NCBI GenBank assembly: GCA_023140455.1
Contig: JAGLLQ010000074.1
Location: 1 to 10,011 of the forward strand
Reading direction: 5' to 3'
Length of the DNA: 10,011 nt
Origin: Desulfobacteraceae bacterium
GTDB lineage: Bacteria > Desulfobacterota > Desulfobacteria > Desulfobacterales > Desulfobacteraceae
Shown piece by piece: positions 1 to 7,100 of the stretch. Within the stretch, counting starts at the first letter, position 1. Every line of letters starts with the position of its first letter. Under the pieces are notes generated by a model. It searched no databases. It saw only the letters and a list, made by a program, of their open reading frames with translations, and was not told the DNA's origin. A program made the position numbers and the translations under genes.

Positions 1-13
1 CAAAGCACTTCTG

Positions 14-34
14 TTAATTTTATGGTAAAATTAA
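14..34. repeat. Perfect AT-only inverted repeat, 9-bp arms
   Basis: The arms TTAATTTTA (14-22) and TAAAATTAA (26-34) are exact reverse complements separated by three bases (tgg). The stem has no G or C and no T-tract follows it on the plus strand, so it does not look like an intrinsic terminator. It could be a dimer-binding operator for the gene at 130, or chance in very AT-rich DNA. The repeat itself is directly visible; any function is inference. Confidence 0.35.
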
Positions 35-62
35 AATTATTAAAGTGAATAAAAGCCGCATT

Positions 63-95
63 ATTATCGATTATAGTTGATTGGTAGTCGATAAT
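63..95 (+). promoter_or_regulatory. Dyad / hairpin upstream of the membrane-protein frame
   Basis: ATTATCGA (63-70) and TCGATAAT (88-95) are perfect 8-bp inverted arms. In RNA the stem can extend through a G-U, two A-U and another G-U pair to 12 bp (63-74 with 84-95) around a 9-nt loop. It overlaps the candidate -35 and spacer of the promoter for the gene at 130, so an operator is one reading. Termination of a transcript entering from the left is another, as a T-rich stretch follows at 96-109. The stem is weak and the evidence is structural only. Confidence 0.35.
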
Positions 96-105
96 TTATT
101 CTAAT
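77..105 (+). promoter_or_regulatory. Candidate sigma-70 promoter for the membrane-protein frame
   Basis: TTGATT (77-82, 4 of 6 to TTGACA) and TCTAAT (100-105, 5 of 6 to TATAAT) are separated by 17 bp. Transcription would start near 112, just ahead of the AGGAAG Shine-Dalgarno at 117-122. A second -10-like string, TATAAAAT (109-116), abuts the Shine-Dalgarno and would leave almost no leader, so I prefer the first. In AT-rich DNA such matches are common. Confidence 0.25.
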
Positions 106-129
106 TTTTATAAAATAGGAAGTAGTTAA

Positions 130-534
130 ATGATAAAGTATTTTGGTAATATGGATGTTAAAATTAAAATTTTATGGTGTTATTTAATTTGGTACCTTTA
201 TTTTGTAATCAAATACTTTGATATTGACCCATATCTTTGGGGCTGCTCTCTTGGTATTTCAATTTTAGTAGGCTTTGCACTTAATATTAATTCCTTTGAT
301 TCTCCTAAAGATATCTTAAAGCTTGAGGATAAATAGAAGATTCTTAGATTTTTTATCATACCATTCTGTGTTTCAAGTTTTCCTGCTGTAATTAAAGGAA
401 AAGGTTTTCTGCTCTTTTTCTCCCCAAAAGCTATTGAAAATTTTTATGCAATATTAATATGTATTCTTTTTTGGACAACAACGTTTTATTGTAAAAAAAT
501 TTGCAGATCTGAGATAAGTAAGGCATTAAATTAA
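130..534 (+). CDS. Small four-helix membrane protein frame interrupted by an in-frame TAG (pseudogene or readthrough)
   Basis: An ATG at 130 follows AGGAAG by 7 nt, a good ribosome binding site. The frame runs 68 codons to TAG (334-336), then stays open in the same frame for 65 more codons to TAA (532-534). Both halves look like one inner-membrane protein, with hydrophobic segments near residues 14-30, 36-53, 71-88 and 105-121. The region after the TAG includes RFFIIPFCVSSF, which reminds me of a small uncharacterised proteobacterial membrane family, but I cannot name it. No ATG lies in frame after the TAG and no Shine-Dalgarno precedes the second half, so two separate genes are unlikely. It converges on glgB with a 15-nt gap. 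Options are a recent nonsense mutation, a sequencing error, or amber decoding. No function is assigned. Confidence 0.6.
334..336 (+). other. In-frame amber codon inside the membrane-protein frame
   Basis: The TAG lies between a charged loop (LKLEDK) and the third hydrophobic segment (KILRFFIIPF), with no frame shift across it. A single substitution from a sense codon such as TGG, CAG or AAG would produce it. It could equally be a suppressed or recoded amber codon. The sequence alone does not separate these. Confidence 0.5.
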
Positions 535-549
535 TAGAAAAGCTATAGA

Positions 550-2580
550 TTATTCTTGTTTCTCTAAAACCAAAGCTGTTCTTGTCGGGATATACAGGCT
601 AAGTTTTGAATCAGCAATAGTAAAGTGAACTTGATTTGAATCTAATCTGTCATTACCCCCAAAATTTGAATTATCAGTTTCAAATATCATTTTATATTTT
701 CCGGGGGGTGCTTTAAACATATAATTTGTATATGAAGTAATACTATTAAAATTAAAGACAAAAAGAAAATTTTTCCTTTTAAAAACTAATATTTTGTCAT
801 CCTCATGTACGTATATAAGCTCGTTTTTATTATTCTCTAAATCTAAAAATTTTTTACTAAGGTTGATCATTTCCAAATCAAAATCACCAAGTTTTGAAAA
901 ATACAAATCTTTATTGTATCTTAAAGACCATTGTCTACGTGCGTAATGATGGGACCAGTTATTTTTTTGAGAGGGGAAATCAATCCATTCCGGATGTCCA
1001 AATTCATTACCCATGAAATTTAAATACCCATTCTTAGCAGTTGCAATAGTAATTAATCTGATCATCTTGTGAAGAGCAACCGCTCTGAAAGTTTCAATGC
1101 TTTTATTATCCAAAGACATAGAGTCATAGATATTGTGGTCGAGAAGCCGCATCATTATGGTTTTATCACCTACAAGAGCCTGATCATGAGATTCAGCATA
1201 ACTGATCGTTTTTTCATCTTCCCTACTGGCATTGAGTTCATTCCACAGTACATTAAGGTTCCATTCCTCATCTTTTTTTTCTTTTAAAAGTCTGATCCAG
1301 AAATCAGCAATACCCATTGCAAATCTGTAATCAAAACCTATGCCACCATGGTCCTGAGAAACTCCAAGTCCTGGATAGCCACTTACGTCTTCTGCTATAG
1401 TTAATGAATGAGGCGAAATATCATGGACCAGTTTATTTGCTAGATATAAATAGCTAAGTGCATTTATATCTGTATTATAATTAAAATAATCATCATAAGT
1501 AAGAAAATCTTTTGATATTCCATGATCTTCAAAAAGCATGCTTGTGATACCATCAAATCTAAAACCGTCAACTTTAAATTCTTCGAGCCAGTACCGCAAA
1601 TTAGAAAGTAAAAATTTAATAACCATATTTTTACTATAATCAAAACATCTGGAATCCCAGTGAGAATGGAATCCCCTTTCACCCTCATAAAAAAATTGAA
1701 AATATGTATTATCAAACTTTGAAAGTCCTTCCACCTCGTTGTTGGCAGCATGGGAATGAACAATATCAATTAAGACCCTTATTCCATAATCATGGGCTGC
1801 ATCAATAAGGCTTTTTAATTCTTCAGGTGTCCCGAATCTTGAACTTGGAGCAAAAAAATTGGTCACATGATACCCAAAAGATCCATAATATGGATGTTCT
1901 AATATTGCCATAAGTTGAATAGTGTTGTAACCGGAATGCTTGATTTTGGGCAATATATAATGTTCAAATTCGCTAAAAGTCCCTACTCTTCCATCTTCCA
2001 ATGCCATCCCTATATGGGTTTCATAAATCAATAAAGCTTTTTTGTCCGGCTCAAAATTTTTAACTTTAAATTTGTATTTTTTTTCAGGATCCCAGACCTG
2101 TGCATTAAATATTAATGTGTTTAAATCCTGTACAACTCTGGTTGCAGCAGTTGGGATTCTTTCAAGCTCTACATTATTAGAGATTAATAATAATTTATAA
2201 AGTTGATTATGCTTAAAGTGATTCTTTGGGAATACATTTGAAAAAGTCCCATTTTCAATATTTTTGCTCAGTTTAAAATCTAACATCTTTTTCCAATTGG
2301 TCATATCTCCAATAATGTATATTTCATCAGCATTGGGAGCAAATTCATTAAAGCGCCAGGTATTGTTAGAATTTTTATGAAGCCCAAAAATTTTATGATA
2401 ATCAGCAAAAAAATATAAGGAAGAATCTGACGATTTGAGAAAATCTCTTTCTTTTTTTTTAATAAAATTAATTCGACTTAAAATAATATCTTTATATGGA
2501 ATTAGATATGAGTCTTTAAATAAATCCAGATTTAATATGTCCGCATCAGACAATGAATGGCCTTTTGAGCATTTTTTCAT
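550..2580 (-). CDS. glgB: 1,4-alpha-glucan branching enzyme, eukaryote-type (GH13_8)
   Basis: This enzyme cleaves alpha-1,4-glucan chains and re-attaches them through alpha-1,6 bonds, making the branches of glycogen in the cytoplasm. The order is an N-terminal helical segment (1-60), a CBM48 beta-sandwich (about 61-170, with WRFNEFAPNADEIYIIGD), a GH13 barrel (about 180-560) and a C-terminal beta domain. Visible catalytic sites are the region I DIVHSHA (272-278), the nucleophile D343 in GFRFDG, the acid/base E397 in TIAEDVSG, and D466 in AESHDQ. IQLMAILEHPYYGSFGY, RRQW and NFMGNEFGHPEWIDFP match animal, fungal and plant branching enzymes far better than E. coli GlgB. The 676-residue length also fits the eukaryotic type. 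The ATG overlaps the end of glgA by 35 bp. A TTG at codon 10 has a better ribosome binding site and may be the true start. Confidence 0.95.
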   Translation of the reverse strand: MKKCSKGHSLSDADILNLDLFKDSYLIPYKDIILSRINFIKKKERDFLKSSDSSLYFFADYHKIFGLHKNSNNTWRFNEFAPNADEIYIIGDMTNWKKMLDFKLSKNIENGTFSNVFPKNHFKHNQLYKLLLISNNVELERIPTAATRVVQDLNTLIFNAQVWDPEKKYKFKVKNFEPDKKALLIYETHIGMALEDGRVGTFSEFEHYILPKIKHSGYNTIQLMAILEHPYYGSFGYHVTNFFAPSSRFGTPEELKSLIDAAHDYGIRVLIDIVHSHAANNEVEGLSKFDNTYFQFFYEGERGFHSHWDSRCFDYSKNMVIKFLLSNLRYWLEEFKVDGFRFDGITSMLFEDHGISKDFLTYDDYFNYNTDINALSYLYLANKLVHDISPHSLTIAEDVSGYPGLGVSQDHGGIGFDYRFAMGIADFWIRLLKEKKDEEWNLNVLWNELNASREDEKTISYAESHDQALVGDKTIMMRLLDHNIYDSMSLDNKSIETFRAVALHKMIRLITIATAKNGYLNFMGNEFGHPEWIDFPSQKNNWSHHYARRQWSLRYNKDLYFSKLGDFDLEMINLSKKFLDLENNKNELIYVHEDDKILVFKRKNFLFVFNFNSITSYTNYMFKAPPGKYKMIFETDNSNFGGNDRLDSNQVHFTIADSKLSLYIPTRTALVLEKQE

Positions 2581-4054
2581 ATAAGTTTATATAATTTTCT
2601 GCACAAATTGTATGGTTAAACTCAAGTACGCTATCTATCATAATTCTGTTTATCTGTGTCTCTTTTATTTTATTATCAAGTTTATAAAATTCCATAGCTT
2701 TATCAATAGCCCATTGTAATCCATCAGAATTATGAATATTAAATAAAAATCCATTTCCTGTATTATTTTCTATGTCTAATCGTTTAATAGTATCATGTAA
2801 TCCGCCAGTATCAAAAACAATAGGCAAGGCACCGTAAATACATCCAATCATTTGAGGAAGTCCACATGGTTCAAAACTTGATGGCATAAGAATAAAGTCT
2901 GATGATGCAAATGCCTGGTGTGACAGGTCTTCATTAAAATCACATATGACAACATTTTTTTCTATTGAATGAAATTTAACAATGTCTCTAAAATGACCAT
3001 CAAAACTACCACTTGCGACAACAACAATCTGGAGATTTATATCATGATAAAAATTAATATTGTTATACATAACATCTGCTAACAGTTGACATCCTTTTTG
3101 TACAGGATCAAGTCTGGATGGCCAAAATAAAAGCGGTGCGTTTTTATCAACTTCAAGATCAAGCATAAATTGAAGATGTTCCTTGTTTTTAATTTTCTTT
3201 TTTCTATGGTTCTTTGGCCCGTAATTATATCGTATTTTTTCATCGACAGCAGGATTAAATTCTGGCTCCGGGGCATTTATAATGCCTGTTGCACATCCTG
3301 ATTCTACCTTGTATAAAAGTTCCTGTTGAATCTGGTTTTCTACAAAATGATGCCTTCCTGCAATTATTTCCATTAAAAATGTATGACTTACAGTGTTTAC
3401 ATAATGGGCTGCAAAAATTCCAGAAGTTAAAAAATCAATTTTATTCCAGTTTCTGCTTTCTTCATAATTATCAGGCCGAGACATAAAATAAAGATGATTC
3501 CAGAATGATGCTGCATCAATCCCTCTGTCTTCAATTTCAGATAGAGTCGACGTTATTGTATGAATATTATGAATAGTAAAAAGGCAGGGAATATTAAATT
3601 TTTTTGCCATGGCTGGGATTAAGCCAGTCATCCAGTCATTGCAATGGATAATATCAGGTTTAACTCTTGGTATGATATTATTCAAAACCTCTCTCTGAAA
3701 TGCAAGAGATACTTTTAGATCCTGATCTGAATATCCAGAATAAATATTATTTAGATAATAAAAGGCTCTGTCTTCCGCAAGATGAATTCGTTCTTCTTCA
3801 AGACGATTTCTAATCTTATTGATTTTTTTTATAAAAATTTTAGGGCGATTTCTGTCAAATATTGACCTATAATCTGGAAGAGCAACATGGACATCAGCAT
3901 TTAAATCATAGAGTGCACTAATTAGTGCTGCAGATACATCAGCCAAACCACCGGCTTTTGCAGAACAATCGGCTAAAGTAGTCATATCTTCCGGGATATA
4001 TGTAACCTCTGGAGTAACAATCAAAATCCTTGGTTTTTTGATTTTTTTGCCCAT
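2546..4054 (-). CDS. glgA: Glycogen synthase (GT5)
   Basis: This GT5 retaining glucosyltransferase adds glucose from ADP-glucose (usual bacterial donor) to the non-reducing ends of alpha-1,4-glucan. The N-terminal Rossmann domain has RILIVTPEV (9-17), the donor-loop KAGGLADV (33-40), HCNDWMTGLIPA (137-148) and TIHNIHT (160-166). The C-terminal domain has SRLDPVQKG (313-321, with the arginine and lysine used to bind phosphates) and PSSFEPCGLPQ (391-401, with E395 as the conserved glutamate). Its length of 502 is near the usual 480-500. Two differences from E. coli are visible: the usual KTGGL is KAGGL, and the loop between the first strand and that motif is about 11 residues longer. The ATG is chosen because the first beta-strand begins at residue 9; no Shine-Dalgarno is visible. 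It stops at TGA inside glgB. Confidence 0.95.
   Translation of the reverse strand: MGKKIKKPRILIVTPEVTYIPEDMTTLADCSAKAGGLADVSAALISALYDLNADVHVALPDYRSIFDRNRPKIFIKKINKIRNRLEEERIHLAEDRAFYYLNNIYSGYSDQDLKVSLAFQREVLNNIIPRVKPDIIHCNDWMTGLIPAMAKKFNIPCLFTIHNIHTITSTLSEIEDRGIDAASFWNHLYFMSRPDNYEESRNWNKIDFLTSGIFAAHYVNTVSHTFLMEIIAGRHHFVENQIQQELLYKVESGCATGIINAPEPEFNPAVDEKIRYNYGPKNHRKKKIKNKEHLQFMLDLEVDKNAPLLFWPSRLDPVQKGCQLLADVMYNNINFYHDINLQIVVVASGSFDGHFRDIVKFHSIEKNVVICDFNEDLSHQAFASSDFILMPSSFEPCGLPQMIGCIYGALPIVFDTGGLHDTIKRLDIENNTGNGFLFNIHNSDGLQWAIDKAMEFYKLDNKIKETQINRIMIDSVLEFNHTICAENYINLYEKMLKRPFIV
2551..2566 (-). promoter_or_regulatory. Ribosome binding site and alternative TTG start for glgB
   Basis: Reading the minus strand, AAAAGG (2566-2561) sits 7 nt before a TTG (2553-2551) that is codon 10 of the long glgB frame. 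The ATG at 2580 has only AT-rich sequence with no Shine-Dalgarno match in front of it. Starting at TTG would shorten the overlap with glgA from 35 to 8 bp, a typical coupled-translation arrangement. The first nine residues carry no recognised domain, so either start leaves the enzyme intact. Confidence 0.4.
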
Positions 4055-4062
4055 GTTATTTA

Positions 4063-4100
4063 ACGATTTGTATGATTTGCAATAATGTTTTTACGATTTT
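4063..4100. repeat. Imperfect short repeats in the glgA leader
   Basis: On the plus strand ACGATTTG (4063-4070), ATGATTTG (4072-4079) and ACGATTTT (4093-4100) repeat a common GATTT core between the glgA promoter and its start codon. The starts are 9 and 21 bp apart, so all lie near the same helical face only approximately. They could be regulator half-sites in the transcribed leader, or simple low-complexity drift. Confidence 0.2.
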
Positions 4101-4108
4101 TGGTAAGA

Positions 4109-4137
4109 ATTATATCATTTTTATTTAAATTTGTATA
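4109..4137 (-). promoter_or_regulatory. Extended -10 sigma-70 promoter for glgA-glgB
   Basis: On the minus strand TATACA (4137-4132, 4 of 6 to TTGACA) is followed 17 bp later by a consensus TATAAT (4114-4109). The TATAAT is preceded by TG one base upstream, giving the extended -10 form TGnTATAAT. Transcription would begin near 4102, leaving a leader of about 48 nt before glgA. The promoter lies in the 91-nt gap after the debrancher, the only sizeable gap in the minus-strand run. This suggests glgA-glgB can be expressed independently of the upstream genes. Confidence 0.5.
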
Positions 4138-4145
4138 ATTTATTT

Positions 4146-7100
4146 TTATTTTTTTGTTAATAAGTTAATCACCCGTGCAAGTTCACTTGATCCCCATGCC
4201 TGAGCATCACAACCTCTTGGTGTATGAGGAGAATCTCCATCAAGAATTTCAGGGATATACCCTACAGCCCCTTTTCGCATAAGCAAAATTGAACTTCCAA
4301 GCCATGCAAGTGCAGTCTCTTTACTTTTTTCTCCAAAGACTTTAACCCAGGCTTCAGGAAATAATGGAAATTGCCAGGTCCAGGCAGTTCCATTATGATA
4401 TGCAGGTTTTCTCATGGTCTCTTCATCACCTTCATATTTGCCTGAATATGGATAATAGGGCTCTTTTAAAAGTTCATCATTGTAAATAATTTCCAGAGGA
4501 TAAGATATTTCTCTATCAGCAAGGCTTCTTATTCCGCCGGGAACAAGTAATTCCATTAAAGTTTCCAATGTTTTGATTAAAATATTTTTATCTTTAACAA
4601 CCCCTAAAGTTATTAACAAAAGCTGATTTGGTCTTAACGCATCATCAGGTACTGCTGATAATGCAGTGGTGGTAGTATCAGCATGAAGACAATCTGAAAA
4701 ATAATTTTTGTCTTTTATATAAAATAGTTCCTTGATACTGTGTTGTACTCTTAATGCTAATTCTTTCCAGTTTTTGGTTTTATCAGTCCCATCAATCTGA
4801 GATAAGAATTCCAGAGCATAAAACCAGAGAGCCTGGATCTCAACAGGATATCCCTGCCTTGGAGTGCCGGCAGGAAAGTTTGTATCCATCCATGTATAAT
4901 GTGAAGGGCTGTATAAAAGAAAAGTCTCTTGATCCATAAAAATTCCAGATGAGGTTCCATTTATAAATGAATTTGCAATAGATAAAAGAATTTCTTTTAC
5001 AGTTCTATTGTTTAGTTTATGATTTAAAAAATTATGAGTTTTCTCTTTTTCAATAATTTCCCTGCAACATGCAAAAAACCACAAAGGAGCATCAGATGTC
5101 TCTCTGTTACCAGTATCTGTGCCGCAAATCATATTGGGAAGAGTACCATTGTCTTCAAATTTTCCAAATAATTTTAAAATTCCTTTTGCCTGATCAAACC
5201 TTTCAAGTTCTATTAAAGCGCGACAAAAAATCAAACTGTCTCTACCCCAGTCTAAAAACCATGGAAATCCTGCAATGACACTGTTTTTTCCATCACGGTC
5301 AACAATGAAAGCATCAAGGCTTTGCAATACAGCATCCTTATATGGAAATCTTGATAAGGATTGTTCTGGCTCACTGCTTTTAATTTCCTGAATAATTTTT
5401 TTAGGGTTATCCTCTGAAGTAACAGCACATGCTGAAATATTAAATCTTTGACCTCCTGTAAGCTGAATACTAAAATATCCAGGACTAAAAAGGTCAGAAT
5501 CTGAATCTAGACCTCTTTGGGCTTCAAAAGGATAATGAACCATATATTGCCATTCCGGCTTAATATTAAAAGTTCCATTTGAAACATCAATATAAAGTTT
5601 TCTATTAACATCCGGTTCAAATGTAAATCCATTTTCAAAAGAATTTACTGATTTAATAATCTCATGTTCAGGTCCTGTCCATGCTTTAACAGTTTCGTGG
5701 AAACTTCTGTCTTCAATATCAGGTCTGATGATTAGATTAATGTCTTTCTTGTCTGACAGAACATCCGGATTATCAGTTGCCTCTATTCTATTAATAAAAA
5801 GTTTGATTGAATTATTTTTTTTTGAAGTAGATAAAACTATTTTTATTGGAAAATAATTGCCTTCGGAAGTTGGGATGTGAAAAAGCCATTTAGCTTCATT
5901 CGTATTTAAAATTGTAAATTTTTCAAGGCAATCAGGTGCAAGTTCTCTTGAATACCCTTGATAAGAAGCCCAAATTCTAAATCGTGTCAGTAAAACCCAT
6001 CTGTTTTCAGGGTATTCCTTATTTAAATTAGCTGCAATTAGAGCATCATACCTGCTCTCGAGTTTACCCCACCAGGCAGATGCTCTCATCATTCCACCTT
6101 TATTTGTTGATTCTAAATATTTTAGAGAAGGATCGTTAACAATCTCTTTTCTTGTAAAAGATTTATTTAAAAAAAGGAATTTAAACTTTGTAAGAAAAAT
6201 TAATGACGATTTATGTACATGGGTTTTTTCTTTATCAAAAATTCTCAAATTTAATATTAATTTATTATGTTTTTTTAGAATTTTTAAAGGTTTAAAAAGA
6301 GCAAAATATTTTCCAGGAAGTTGATCAGTATTTTCAAAAGGGAGAGATTCTTCATATCCAAAACTAAATTTTCTCTCGGTATTATTTCTTGTAATTTCAG
6401 CTCTGAAATTTAACTCTGACAAAACAAGCAAAAAATATCCGGGAGGGACCATTACATCACGTTTTATATCTTTTTTAACATTGAAAATTATAACTTTACT
6501 CTCTTCAGTGTTATTTAATGATCTTATTAACTCAACAGGGTTTTCCCGAAGTTTTTTTACGGCTTTGTCAATATCAAACTCCTTAATATTTATACTGCCA
6601 TAACCATTCAGAGCAACATAAATATTTAAGACTTTAGCTTTAAGCTTTTGTAAATACACTCTTTGAGGAATTTTTGAGTTAGCTTTAAGCTCTGTTGATA
6701 TATTCTTAAGATCTTCTCTGTCCTGAGAAAGAGCTATAACCTCACCAGGCTGAAGTTTTAACGAAGGACTTTCTTTATTTGCAGAGATCAAAATTTTATT
6801 TTGAGAAATGAGATCAAAGAATGGTTTAACATCAAAATAAGAATTTTCCCATGTAACAAGAGTTTCATTATCTACATCAAGGTTTGCAAGTATTAAAAGC
6901 TTTTTATTGGTTTTATTATTATTACGGAAAAGAGCAATGCAGTTACCTTTATCTTTTTGTATTAATTTTAATTGAGTATCATTAAAAAAAGCAGGATGAC
7001 TTTTTAAAATTGTATTAAGCCTTTGAATATGTGTAACTTGATTTTTCTTTGAACCCCAGTTCAAAGAATTAGATTCATGCACATCAATTTTTTCTTTAGC

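Noticed and set aside
109..116. TATAAAAT as the -10 of the promoter for the gene at 130
   Set aside because: It touches the Shine-Dalgarno at 117-122, so the transcript would start at or inside the ribosome binding site.
524..552. Possible bidirectional terminator between the convergent membrane-protein frame and glgB
   Set aside because: Only a 4-bp ATAG/CTAT stem is found in the 15-nt gap and its flanks, with no GC-rich stem or T-tract, so no terminator is called.
1464..1769. Hydrophobic 101-codon frame inside glgB
   Set aside because: Out-of-phase shadow of the GH13 barrel; hydrophobicity arises from T-rich coding sequence read in another frame.
4055..4145. Riboswitch or intrinsic terminator in the gap between the debrancher and glgA
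   Set aside because: The 91 nt are AT-rich with no GC-containing stem and no recognisable riboswitch core; only promoter elements and weak repeats are seen.
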